Assembly: GCA_029916745.1 (NCBI GenBank)
Contig: JARXWK010000011.1
Coordinates: 1 to 64,000 of the forward strand
DNA from: Dysgonomonadaceae bacterium PH5-43
Lineage (GTDB): Bacteria; Bacteroidota; Bacteroidia; Bacteroidales; Azobacteroidaceae
Direction of reading: 5' to 3'
Length of the DNA: 64,000 nt
Positions 53,795-62,856 of the stretch are shown here, one piece after another (within the stretch, counting starts at the first letter, position 1; every line of letters begins with the position of its first letter). The notes under the pieces are model-generated. The model did no database searches. It was given only the letters and a program-made list of their open reading frames with translations, and had not been told where the DNA came from. The position numbers and the translations under genes are program-made.

Positions 53795-55951
53795 ATGAAA
53801 ACAAAATTACTTACATTGTTAATGTGCTTAGCGGTTGCCGTAAGCTCTTTTGCTCAAAGTGGCACAACAGGCAATCTTACTTGGACGTTTAATGAAGAGA
53901 CAGGAGAGTTGAAGATTGAAGGAAAAGGAAAAATGCCAAATTATGATTATTATGATGATCAAAATCAAACACCATGGCATGATTATCTATCTTCAATTAA
54001 ATCCATAAGTATTGGTGATGAGATAACAACAATTGGAGGATTTGCTTTTTATTACTGTCAGTCTTTGCAAAGCATCTCTATACCTAATTCAGTAACCTCC
54101 ATTGGGTTTGATGCTTTTTCTTACTGTGAGTCTTTGACAAGCATCTCTATTCCTAATTCGGTAACAACTATTGGTAATTATGCTTTTTACAAGTGCAGTT
54201 CTCTAAAAGAGGTGAAAGTGTTCTGGGCTACTCCTTTAGATATAACAGAAGATGTATTTGTTTTAACATTCAGCCCCTGTGCGCTGTTGATTCCCGCAGG
54301 CACAAAGTCTCTGTACGAGAAAGCAGTAGGTTGGAAAGAGTTCGGCGCTATCGTAGAAAGTGGCACAACAGGCAATCTAACTTGGACGCTTAATTGGACA
54401 ACAGGCGAGCTTAAGATTGAAGGAAAAGGAGAAATGCCAGATTATGATGATGGATCTCCCTGGTCTGATTACAGATCTTCAATTAAATCCATAAGTATTG
54501 GTAATGGGATAACAACAATTGGCGATAATGCTTTTAGTAAATGTCTTGCCTTGTCAAGTATTACTATCCCTAATTCGGTAACCACAATTGGAGCAAGTGC
54601 TTTTTTGACCTGTGTTGCCTTGTCAAGTATCACTCTTCCTAATTCAGTAACTTCCATTGGAGAGAATGCTTTTTTGACCTGTCTATCTTTGAAAAGCATA
54701 ACTATCCCTAATTCCGTAACTTCCATTGGAGGAAGTGCTTTTCGTAGCTGTAGTTCTTTGAAAGGCATCACTCTTCCTAATTCGGTAACCTCTATTGGAG
54801 TAAGTGCTTTTGAAGGCTGTAGGTCTTTAGCAAACATCACTCTTCCTGATTCCTTGATCTCAATTGGAGGAGGTGCTTTTTCTGGTTGTGAGTCTTTGAC
54901 AAGCATCACTATCCCTAATTCAGTAACAACTATTGGAGTAAGTGCTTTTTATCGTTGTAGTTCTTTGGAAAGTATCACTCTTCCTAATTCGGTAACCACA
55001 ATTGGAGAGAATACTTTTTTTTACTGTGGGTCTTTGGCGAATATAACCCTTCCAAATTCCGTAACATCCATTGGATGGGGTGCTTTTTATGGCTGTAGCT
55101 CTTTGAAAGGCATTACTCTTCCTGATTCGGTAACAACTATTGGCGATTATGCTTTTTCGAGATGTGCGTCTTTAGCAGCTATAGATGTAAAAGAGGGTAA
55201 TGCTAAATATTCATCAACCGATGGTATCTTATTTAATAAAGATAAAACAGAGTTGGTGCGTTATCCTGCAGGAAAATCGGCAACGTCATACGCCATTCCC
55301 TCTACAGTAATAAGTATAGCGGATGATGCTTTTGGGAATTGCGAGAAATTAAACTCTATTCAAGTGTCCGATAATGTAGTCCGTATTGGTAATAATGCTT
55401 TTTCTTACTGTGATTCCTTGACAAATATCATTCTTCCTAATTCGGTAACCACAATTGGAGTAAAAGCTTTTCTTAGCTGTAACTCTTTATTAAGTATTAC
55501 TCTGCCTGCAAATGTAACAAGTATAGGCGATTATGCTTTTACCGAGTGCAATTCTCTAAAAGAGATGAAAGTGTTCTGGGCTACTCCTTTAGATGTGAAA
55601 GAAGAAGTATTTGGTTTCCCATTCGAAGACTGTACGCTGTCGGTTCCCGCAGGTACTAAGTCTCTGTACGAGAATGCAGATGTGTGGAAAAACTTTGGTA
55701 CCATCGTAGAGCGTGATGAAACAAACATCGACAATCTCGAAACATCTAACAATATCTACATCTCAGGCAACACCTTATATATATGTACTCCCGTATCGGA
55801 GACTATCACTGTCTATTCCGTAACAGGCGAGTTGCTATATACTTTCGCTAAGCCAGCAGGCGAGGTATCGTTCATTCTTAATAACACAAAGCATCAGATG
55901 CTGATAGTGAGAACAGAGTCGGGAGTAACAAAGAAATTAATTAATATATAA
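53795..55951 (+). CDS. BspA-type leucine-rich repeat surface protein (copy 1)
   Basis: 718 aa from the ATG at 53795, which gives a clean signal peptide (MKTKLLTLLMCLAVAVSSFA). About 20 LRR_5 repeats of 23 residues follow (IPNSVTSIG-xxAFxxCxSLxS). Two repeat blocks are each opened by GTTGNLTWT, and one non-repeat insert (GNAKYSSTDGILFNKDK) is typical of BspA proteins. The last 75 residues (IYISGNTLYI ... ITVYSVTGELLYTF ... MLIVRTESG) look like a T9SS sorting domain. BspA proteins bind fibronectin, fibrinogen or other bacteria; the ligand here is unknown. Confidence 0.85.
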   Translation: MKTKLLTLLMCLAVAVSSFAQSGTTGNLTWTFNEETGELKIEGKGKMPNYDYYDDQNQTPWHDYLSSIKSISIGDEITTIGGFAFYYCQSLQSISIPNSVTSIGFDAFSYCESLTSISIPNSVTTIGNYAFYKCSSLKEVKVFWATPLDITEDVFVLTFSPCALLIPAGTKSLYEKAVGWKEFGAIVESGTTGNLTWTLNWTTGELKIEGKGEMPDYDDGSPWSDYRSSIKSISIGNGITTIGDNAFSKCLALSSITIPNSVTTIGASAFLTCVALSSITLPNSVTSIGENAFLTCLSLKSITIPNSVTSIGGSAFRSCSSLKGITLPNSVTSIGVSAFEGCRSLANITLPDSLISIGGGAFSGCESLTSITIPNSVTTIGVSAFYRCSSLESITLPNSVTTIGENTFFYCGSLANITLPNSVTSIGWGAFYGCSSLKGITLPDSVTTIGDYAFSRCASLAAIDVKEGNAKYSSTDGILFNKDKTELVRYPAGKSATSYAIPSTVISIADDAFGNCEKLNSIQVSDNVVRIGNNAFSYCDSLTNIILPNSVTTIGVKAFLSCNSLLSITLPANVTSIGDYAFTECNSLKEMKVFWATPLDVKEEVFGFPFEDCTLSVPAGTKSLYENADVWKNFGTIVERDETNIDNLETSNNIYISGNTLYICTPVSETITVYSVTGELLYTFAKPAGEVSFILNNTKHQMLIVRTESGVTKKLINI

Positions 55952-55956
55952 AAGTT

Positions 55957-57393
55957 ATGAAAACAAGATTACTTACAGTGTTAATGTGCCTAATGGTTGC
56001 CATAAGCTCTTTTGCTCAAAGTGGCACAACGGGCAATCTTACTTGGACGTTTAATGAGACAATGGGCGAGCTTAAGATTGAAGGAAAAGGAGAAATGCCA
56101 GATTATGGTGTTCTTTATGGTCAAATACCATGGTATGATTACCGAACTTCAATTAAATCCATAAGTATTAGTGATGGTATAACAAGTATTGGTAGTCAGG
56201 CTTTTTCTGGCTGCGAGTCCCTAACTGACATTGCTATTCCTAATTCGGTAGCAACTATTGATTATAGAGCTTTTTATGAATGTACTGCCTTGGTGAGTAT
56301 TATTATTCCTAATTCGGTAACAACTATTGGTGATAATGCTTTTGAAGACTGTACTGCCTTAGTAAATATTACTATTCCTAATTCGGTAACAACTATTGAT
56401 AATTATGCTTTTTCTAACTGTACTGCCTTGGTGAATATTACTATTCCTAATTCGGTAACAACTATTGGTGATAATGCTTTTGAAGACTGTACTGCCTTGG
56501 AAAATGTTGCTATCTCTAATTCGGTAACAACTATTGGCAATTATGCTTTTTCTAGGTGTGAGTCCCTGACCAGTATCGCTATTCCTAATTCGGTAACAGC
56601 TCTTGGCTATTATGCTTTTTCTAACTGTACTGCCTTGGAAAATGTTGCTATCTCTAATTCGGTAACAACTATTGGTGTTTATACTTTTTATAAGTGTAAG
56701 TCCCTGACCAGTATCGCTATCCCTAATTCAGTAACCCATATTAGCGATTATGCTTTTTCTAACTGTACTGCCTTGGTAAATATTTCTCTCCCTAATTCAG
56801 TAACAACTATTGGAGAGAGTGCTTTTTCCAGCTGTGAGTCTTTGGATAGCATCACTCTTCCTAATTCAGTAACAACAATTGGAGAGAGTGCATTTTGGGG
56901 TTGTAGTTCTATGACAAGCATCATTCTTCCTAATTCGGTAACAAGTATAGGTAACGAAGCTTTTGTTAGGTGCGATTCTTTAAAAGAGATTAAAGTGTTT
57001 TGGTCTACCCCTTTGGATATAACAGAAGAGCTATTTGTATTAAAGGAATACAACTATAATTTCCCATTCGACGACTGTACGCTTTATGTTCCCGCAGGCA
57101 CTAAGTCTCTATACAAGAAAGCAGAAGTTTGGCAACAATTCGGCACAATATTAGAGCACGGCGAAACCAACATCGACAATATTGAAACATCTAACAATAT
57201 CTACATCTCTGGCAACACCTTATATATATGTACTCCTATATCGGAGACTATCACAGTCTATTCCGTAACAGGCGAGTTGCTATATACTTTCGCTAAGCCA
57301 GCAGGCGAGGCATCGTTCACTCTTAATAACACAAAGCATCAGGTGATGATAGTGAGAACAGAGTCGGGAGAGATAAAGAAGATACTAGACTAA
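55957..57393 (+). CDS. BspA-type leucine-rich repeat surface protein (copy 2)
   Basis: 478 aa, 5 nt after copy 1. Signal peptide MKTRLLTVLMCLMVAISSFA, then one LRR block of about 13 repeats and the same C-terminal sorting-type domain, almost identical in nucleotide sequence to copy 1 over the last 200 bp. It lacks the second GTTGNLTWT block and the BspA insert. It arose by tandem duplication. The 69-bp DNA repeats inside both genes invite slippage or gene conversion, so copy length may vary between strains. Confidence 0.85.
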   Translation: MKTRLLTVLMCLMVAISSFAQSGTTGNLTWTFNETMGELKIEGKGEMPDYGVLYGQIPWYDYRTSIKSISISDGITSIGSQAFSGCESLTDIAIPNSVATIDYRAFYECTALVSIIIPNSVTTIGDNAFEDCTALVNITIPNSVTTIDNYAFSNCTALVNITIPNSVTTIGDNAFEDCTALENVAISNSVTTIGNYAFSRCESLTSIAIPNSVTALGYYAFSNCTALENVAISNSVTTIGVYTFYKCKSLTSIAIPNSVTHISDYAFSNCTALVNISLPNSVTTIGESAFSSCESLDSITLPNSVTTIGESAFWGCSSMTSIILPNSVTSIGNEAFVRCDSLKEIKVFWSTPLDITEELFVLKEYNYNFPFDDCTLYVPAGTKSLYKKAEVWQQFGTILEHGETNIDNIETSNNIYISGNTLYICTPISETITVYSVTGELLYTFAKPAGEASFTLNNTKHQVMIVRTESGEIKKILD

Positions 57394-57413
57394 ATAATCA
57401 CAATAAACCAGAG

Positions 57414-57447
57414 CGAGCGGATTCAGTCGAGTCCGCTCGATTTGTTT
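57414..57447 (+). terminator. Terminator of the LRR operon
   Basis: An 11-bp stem (CGAGCGGATTC / GAGTCCGCTCG, one T-G pair) with an AGTC loop, followed by ATTTGTTTTG. Confidence 0.8.
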
Positions 57448-57509
57448 TGTCGCTTCGCGCCAGTTCTTAGTTCTTCACTCTTAGTTCAAAAAAGGCTGAA
57501 AGCCTTTTT
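57448..57509. repeat. Dispersed element (copy 4) and hairpin before array B
   Basis: CGCTTCGCGCCAGTTCTTAG and TTCACTCTTAGTTC runs resemble the right half of copy 1. The AAAAAGGCT-GAA-AGCCTTTTT hairpin at 57489-57509 then abuts array B, as at 16916-16940. Confidence 0.65.
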
Positions 57510-57666
57510 GTTTCATACATAGACATAATCCATTTCATACTTTGAAACGATCCGTTTCTCGGTTTGATATAATTCGTTTCTCGGTTTGAAAACACTTGTT
57601 TCATATAGGTGAAACACTTTGTTTTATACTAATGAAACAACCTGTTTCATACGGGTGAAACGACAG
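57510..57666. repeat. Array B: seven 22-23 bp tandem units
   Basis: Units start at 57510, 57532, 57554, 57576, 57598, 57621 and 57644 with lengths 22,22,22,22,23,23,23, exactly as in array A. Each unit is GTTTC-like at the start with a GAAA block further in; unit 5 begins GTTTCATATAGGTGAAACAC in both arrays and is identical throughout. The order and lengths match array A although single bases differ. Confidence 0.88.
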
Positions 57667-57799
57667 ACAAGCAAGATAAAAGATAAAAACTGGTGTGCTT
57701 CGCACAAGTTAAAAACTAAAAACTAAGAACTAAAAGTTGGCGCAAAGCGAAGCACATAACTCTTAGTTCTTCACTCTTAGTTCTTAGTTCAGAAAAAAG
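57667..57799. repeat. Dispersed element (copy 5) between arrays B and E
   Basis: AGATAAAAGATAAAAACTGG, TGTGCTTCGCACAAG, the AAAACTA-heptamer run, AAGTTGGCGCAAAGCGAAGC and TTCTTAGTTC runs. Its left part is roughly an inverted copy of the sequence before array B, so array B is flanked by inverted repeats like the inside of a MITE. The right part leads into array E. Confidence 0.65.
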
Positions 57800-58049
57800 C
57801 TTCACTTAGGGCCTTCTCTCTACTAAGAGACCCCTCGTGTCTCTACTAAGAGAGGCGATGTCTCTCTACTAAGAAAGACGGGGTGGTTCTACTAAGAGAG
57901 ATTAGGCGGTTCTCTAAAGAGCGACATCGGGTATCTAGTAAGAACGACGAGGGGTATCTAGTAAGAACGGCAGGGGGTATCTAGTAAGAAACAATTCCCC
58001 TCTCTTATAACAACAACGAGGGTGTTATAATAACAAAGACAAGGGGTTT
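57800..58049. repeat. Array E: ten 23-bp tandem units
   Basis: The same 20-nt lead-in as array D (CTTCACTTAGGG...) is followed by ten 23-bp units starting at 57820, 57843, 57866, 57889, 57912, 57935, 57958, 57981, 58004 and 58027. Left parts are mostly CTA(C/G)TAAGAA; right parts vary. Unit 4 is identical to unit 4 of array D and units 3 and 5 differ by a few bases. It lies between the convergent LRR and tricorn-like genes, so it is not in a promoter. Confidence 0.88.
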
Positions 58050-58102
58050 ATAGTAACCTCCTTGCCTTTGTTGTGAAGATTGTTTTATTAAGCTTTTGCG
58101 TT

Positions 58103-61100
58103 TTACTTGTTCCAAACTCTTGGGGCAGGAACAGGTTTTAGAGGTTTGCGATTCTTTAAGTCTTTCATCACTTCCTCTATGGCGCGGTTTAACTGTTGGT
58201 CTTCGCCGCTAAACTCTAATATAGGATTGTTGTCAATCTCAATATCTGGGTCTACTCCGTGGTTTTCGATAATCCATTCGCCAGTTTTAGGGTCGTAACT
58301 TGTGTAGAAAGGAACACGTATATCAGTTCCGTCGATGAATGGAAGTGAAGATGTGATACCTACGATACCTCCCCAAGTGCGAGTTCCTATTAGTTTGCCG
58401 ATGCCTAAAGCACGGAAGCCCCAAGGGAATAAGTCGCCATCAGATGCTGAGTATTTATTAATCAAACACACTTTAGGTCCAACTTGTACGGCGTCGGGTA
58501 TTGTTCCTATTTGGTTAGAACCTCTGTGCATAGTTAAACGATAAGGTTCGCGAGCTAAGCGTTCCAAAATCATAGGCGAAACGTTACCTCCTCCGTTGGC
58601 ACGGTCGTCTATAATAAGTCCTTCTTTATCTAACTGAGGATAGAAGTAACGAGAGAACTCGTTAAGTCCGTCAACTCCCATATCAGGAATGTATATATAA
58701 CCAATCTTTCCGTTAGAAGCTTCGTCTACCTTGCGAATGTTTTCTTGTATCCAGTTATAATGATAAAGAGAATATTCTTCGCTTATCGGACTGATAATAA
58801 CTTTGCGAGCACCGTTTAAGCTTGCTTTGCTGTTTAATGACAATTCAACAGGAATGTTGGCTTTGCCTACAAGAAGAGAGTACATATCTTTAACCGAATT
58901 GGTTGCAACTCCGTCTATCGCAACAATAAAATCTCCTACGTTGGCATCAATTCCAGCTTCGGTAAGCGGAGAGCGAAGTTTTGCACTCCAAGATGCTCCG
59001 GGTATTATCTTCTCGATACGGAAAAAGCCCGACTTGTCTCTGCTTATTTCAGCTCCTAATAATCCCATATTAATACGAGAGGCTCTGTTAGCTTCGCCTA
59101 CCGAAACGTAAGCGTGTCCGCAATTAAGTTCGCCTATCATTTCTCCTATTATGTAGTTTAGGTCTATTCTGTTTTTCACAAAAGGAAGAAGCACTTCGTA
59201 TTTCTTCTTCATAGCTTTCCAGTTTACTCCGTGCATATTCTTTACATAAAATCCATCACGGAAAGCACGCCAAGCTTCGTCGAATATTTGTGCCCACTCT
59301 TGAGGGTAGTCGGTTGTAATCTTCATATTGCTGAAGTCTACAGGCTTGTCAAGATTAGCTCTTCCGTAAGGTATGTTAGTAACATATATATTATTTCCTT
59401 TCGCAAATAAAGCTTTTTTATCTCCGCTTGAAATAGCTATTTGAGCATCAGCAATGTCGGTAACTTTCTTGTTTGTTAAGTCGTAAAACTTAGAATTGTT
59501 TCCTGTGTTGTAATATACTTTATTATCGTTGGCATAAGCAATGTTGAAGTTTCCTGTTCCTATAGGTATTCTAATAATACGGTCGGAGATGCCTTCTTCG
59601 TCGAAATTAACTAACGATTTGTCGTTGGTTTTGCTTTCTTCCTTTTTCGACTTATCTTCCTTTTTAGGTTTCTCGTCTTTCTTCTCTTCTGCCTTTTTCT
59701 CTTCGTGAGTTATAGCCACAACAGGGTCTTTCTCTAAGAAAGGAGACGGAGTGTTTTTAGAAAGTATTGCCATATACATTCCGTTCATATTGTTGTATGT
59801 ATGGTTCCATTCTAAAGAGCCGTAAGTAGGATTGAAGTCGCGAGCCGAATTGAAGAAAAGATATTTTCCGTCTTCGCTAAATATAGGAGATGAAGAATTA
59901 TACCAACGGTCGGTAACAGCATATTCTTTTTTAGATGCTATATTATATAGGTGTATAATTCGGTAGTTGTTTGATGCTATGCGAGAGTAAGCAAGCCATT
60001 TACTGTCGGGAGAGAAAACAACATCGTAAAATTCGCCGGCAGGCTCTTGAGCTGCTACGCTAACGCTTTTAGAGGCTACGTTTAGAAGGTTGATACGATT
60101 CTCTCTGTCGGTATAAACTATAGTTTTACTGTCGGGGCTCCATTTGTGGCTACGTATGTAAGTGTCGTTGTTTTTAGTTAATTGAATATTGTCTCCGCCC
60201 TCAGAAGGTTGAATATATAATTCAGTTTCTCCTGTAATGTCGGAGATGAAGCTTATGTATCGACCATCAGGAGAGTATTGTGCATTACGTTCGTGTGCGC
60301 CTGGAGTTCGAGTTATATTCTTTGTTACGCCTTTCTCTACAGGAACGCTAAACACTTCGCCTCTTGTAGTAACAACTAAGCGATTGCCATCTGCCGAGAC
60401 ATTTATATTTGTCCAATGATGAACGCCATTCTTTATCTCGCTACGAGCATATATATTATCAGAAGATAAAGATATTTTCACCTTTTGAGGAGTGCGAGAT
60501 GTTGCATCTAATTTGTAGATATATCCGCCGTTTTCAAACACTATAGTATTGCCATTAGCCGAAGGGAACTTTATATCGTATTCGGTGAAGTTTGTTACCT
60601 TTTCTGTTTGTTTGGTTTTAGTGTTATAAACAAACATATTCATAGTGCGGTCTCTGTCCGAAATATAGAATATGTTATCGCCTATCCACATAGGTATAAT
60701 ATCTTGAGCATTGTTGTTGCTGATATTGTCTACCGATTGCTTGTCGGGATTATAAATCCAAATATCATCAGCCATACCACCTTTGTAGTATTTCCAAGTA
60801 CGGAACTCGCGCATTACTTTGTTGTAAGCAAGTTGTTTGCCGTCGGCAGAATAACTACAAAAGCTACCTTCTCTTAAAGGAATCATTTCCGATAATCCGC
60901 CTTCTTTGTCTACTGTATAAAGCTGACCGATAAAGCCTCCGCCTTTTTTATTTCTATAGATAATGCTTTTGCCGTTGGGAGTCCAACCCATAACAATATT
61001 ATTAGGACCCATACGGTCGCTAACATCATCTCTTTGGTTTGTAGGAGTGTAAGTTATACGAAGAGGTTCTCCTCCATTAGAAGGGATAGTATAAACTTCG

Positions 61101-61366
61101 GTGTTGCCATCGTACTGACCCGTAAAAGCAATTGTTTTACCATCGGGCGAGAATTTAGGAAACATTTCATAACCAATATGAGAGGTTAAGCGAGTTGCTT
61201 GTCCTCCATTGATAGAAACTTTGTAAAGATCGCCAGCATAAGAGAAAGCAATCTCAGAACCATTAGTTGTGGGGAAGCGCAATAGTCGTGCTTCTTCCGA
61301 GTTTTGAGCAACAGAGCCTAAGAAAAACACTGTTGAGCAAATTAAAAGTGATAAAACTCTTTTCAT
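58103..61366 (-). CDS. Tricorn-protease-like S41 peptidase
   Basis: 1087 aa with signal peptide (1-20). The N-terminal half holds TolB/WD-like beta-propeller repeats (FSPDGKTIAFTG, YSPDGRYISFIS, WSPDSKTIVYTD, FSPDSKWLAYS). A charged Lys/Glu linker follows (about 570-600). The C-terminal part has a tricorn C1 domain, a PDZ domain (about 790-870) and the S41 core, with the nucleophile in NKYSASDGDLFPWGF (near 985) and DDRANGGGNVSPM. It is a large periplasmic or surface protease/peptidase. Function in vivo is unknown; archaeal tricorn trims proteasome products. Confidence 0.93.
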   Translation of the reverse strand: MKRVLSLLICSTVFFLGSVAQNSEEARLLRFPTTNGSEIAFSYAGDLYKVSINGGQATRLTSHIGYEMFPKFSPDGKTIAFTGQYDGNTEVYTIPSNGGEPLRITYTPTNQRDDVSDRMGPNNIVMGWTPNGKSIIYRNKKGGGFIGQLYTVDKEGGLSEMIPLREGSFCSYSADGKQLAYNKVMREFRTWKYYKGGMADDIWIYNPDKQSVDNISNNNAQDIIPMWIGDNIFYISDRDRTMNMFVYNTKTKQTEKVTNFTEYDIKFPSANGNTIVFENGGYIYKLDATSRTPQKVKISLSSDNIYARSEIKNGVHHWTNINVSADGNRLVVTTRGEVFSVPVEKGVTKNITRTPGAHERNAQYSPDGRYISFISDITGETELYIQPSEGGDNIQLTKNNDTYIRSHKWSPDSKTIVYTDRENRINLLNVASKSVSVAAQEPAGEFYDVVFSPDSKWLAYSRIASNNYRIIHLYNIASKKEYAVTDRWYNSSSPIFSEDGKYLFFNSARDFNPTYGSLEWNHTYNNMNGMYMAILSKNTPSPFLEKDPVVAITHEEKKAEEKKDEKPKKEDKSKKEESKTNDKSLVNFDEEGISDRIIRIPIGTGNFNIAYANDNKVYYNTGNNSKFYDLTNKKVTDIADAQIAISSGDKKALFAKGNNIYVTNIPYGRANLDKPVDFSNMKITTDYPQEWAQIFDEAWRAFRDGFYVKNMHGVNWKAMKKKYEVLLPFVKNRIDLNYIIGEMIGELNCGHAYVSVGEANRASRINMGLLGAEISRDKSGFFRIEKIIPGASWSAKLRSPLTEAGIDANVGDFIVAIDGVATNSVKDMYSLLVGKANIPVELSLNSKASLNGARKVIISPISEEYSLYHYNWIQENIRKVDEASNGKIGYIYIPDMGVDGLNEFSRYFYPQLDKEGLIIDDRANGGGNVSPMILERLAREPYRLTMHRGSNQIGTIPDAVQVGPKVCLINKYSASDGDLFPWGFRALGIGKLIGTRTWGGIVGITSSLPFIDGTDIRVPFYTSYDPKTGEWIIENHGVDPDIEIDNNPILEFSGEDQQLNRAIEEVMKDLKNRKPLKPVPAPRVWNK

Positions 61367-61412
61367 TGTATTATAATAATTAATTTAGTAAGTCGTAAGT
61401 GTATTGTTAAGT

Positions 61413-61940
61413 TTAACGGATAGGTATAATCACTTCCTTTTGAGTATTGTGAAACCGTTGATAAACCTCTTCGTCTAAACTGTTAGGATAAGTAAGTAGC
61501 CACAAATCAACACGGTCTAATCCTTTATGATAGGGTGGGTGCCAGTGCCTGATGTTGCTATCTACAAAGTTTAATCTGTGGTAAAAGTTTTGTCGGCGAA
61601 GAGTTATTTCGTCTTCTACGGGTTCTATCTCTAACAAAACTTGTTTGTTGTTGGTGCGCAGCCATTCTTTTAAGAATTTGCTACCATAACCCTCAGAGCG
61701 ATAGTCGATGTTGATAGCATAATGTTCAACGTATCTTAGGTCGTCTAAATCCCACCAGCCGATAAATCCAAGAATGGTGTCGTCTTTTACCCAAGCTTCG
61801 AGATGGTAATTGTTTAAGTTGAAAATGCGTTGTTGGTCTTCAAGCGACCTCCGTTCGCACAAAGGGAACGAGTATTCGTATATTTCCCAAAAAGAAGCAA
61901 ATAGTTTATCGTTGTCTGTCGTTATCTTTATTCTGTACAT
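61413..61940 (-). CDS. GNAT family N-acetyltransferase
   Basis: 175 aa. A GNAT fold with a likely acetyl-CoA loop YRSEGYGSKFLKEWL (near 80-94) and the preceding beta-strands (ILGFIGWWDLDDLRYVEHYAI). The C-terminal part (about 130-175) is polar and contains HPPYHKGLDRVDLWLL. The substrate is not known. It has its own -7 element upstream and stands alone between the tricorn-like gene and the divergent patatin gene. Confidence 0.85.
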   Translation of the reverse strand: MYRIKITTDNDKLFASFWEIYEYSFPLCERRSLEDQQRIFNLNNYHLEAWVKDDTILGFIGWWDLDDLRYVEHYAINIDYRSEGYGSKFLKEWLRTNNKQVLLEIEPVEDEITLRRQNFYHRLNFVDSNIRHWHPPYHKGLDRVDLWLLTYPNSLDEEVYQRFHNTQKEVIIPIR

Positions 61941-61986
61941 AAGCTAAATAATCATACTGTTTTGTATGTGAATTTTCAAAACAACA

Positions 61987-61994
61987 CAAAGGTA
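61987..61994 (-). promoter_or_regulatory. -7 element of the GNAT gene
   Basis: On the minus strand TACCTTTG, about 47 nt before the start codon. Confidence 0.5.
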
Positions 61995-62082
61995 ATGCTT
62001 TTCGGTGTAAGGAGGAATTGAAATGAGGAAAACGTTACGAGTTTAAGAAAATATATCTACCTTTATCCCTGTAATTGATTAT

Positions 62083-62856
62083 ATGATGAGCTTGTCAAAG
62101 AAAAAGAAATATAATTTGGGTTTGGCATTAAGTGGAGGCGGTGCGAGAGGCTTTGCTCACCCAGGGGCAATAAAAGCTATAGAAAACGCAGGACTAAAGC
62201 CCGACTTGATAGTAGGTACAAGTGCAGGTGCATTGGCAGGGGTTCTTTATGCCGATGGATATACTCCCGAAGAAATAATAAATCTGTTTAGCGGTTTGGA
62301 ATTTAAGAAGTTCGCAGAGATACATTTGCCTAAAGCTGGGCTGTTTAGTACGGTAGGGTTTAGAAGATTCTTGAAAAAACATCTTCACGCTAAAGAGTTC
62401 GAAGACTTGGCTATACCGCTTAAAGTAGTAGCGACAAATCTTGATGCAGGCAAAGTGGCTGTGTTTGAACAAGGCGATTTAATAGAGGCTGTTATAGCTT
62501 CTTGTAGTATCCCGATAGTGTTTGAACCTGTAGAAATAAAAGGTGCTAATTATGTTGATGGAGGTATATTTAAGAACTTTCCAGTGTCGGTAATTAGAGA
62601 AGACTGTAATAAGATAATAGGAGTAAACGTTAGTCCGTTGGTTCCAACTAAATATAACAAAACGATATTGCAGATAGCGGAACGCTCTTATCATTTTATG
62701 TCGAAAAACAATACCTTGCAAGATAGAAAGCTTTGCGATGTGTTGATTGAAATAGAAGAATTAATAACTTATAAAACTTTCGATATCGAAAGTGCAAACA
62801 AAATATTTAACATAGGTTACGAATATGGCAAAAAAGCATTGTCGGGTAAAGAATGA
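62083..62856 (+). CDS. Patatin-like phospholipase
   Basis: 257 aa from either of two adjacent ATG codons (62083 or 62086). The oxyanion hole is LSGGGARGFAHPGAI (near 17-31), the nucleophile elbow GTSAGALAG (near 45) and the catalytic Asp in YVDGGIFKNFPVSVIRED (near 163). No signal peptide, so it is cytoplasmic or membrane-associated. It is expected to hydrolyse phospholipids or other lipid esters. The start of the next gene overlaps its end by 32 nt. Confidence 0.9.
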   Translation: MMSLSKKKKYNLGLALSGGGARGFAHPGAIKAIENAGLKPDLIVGTSAGALAGVLYADGYTPEEIINLFSGLEFKKFAEIHLPKAGLFSTVGFRRFLKKHLHAKEFEDLAIPLKVVATNLDAGKVAVFEQGDLIEAVIASCSIPIVFEPVEIKGANYVDGGIFKNFPVSVIREDCNKIIGVNVSPLVPTKYNKTILQIAERSYHFMSKNNTLQDRKLCDVLIEIEELITYKTFDIESANKIFNIGYEYGKKALSGKE

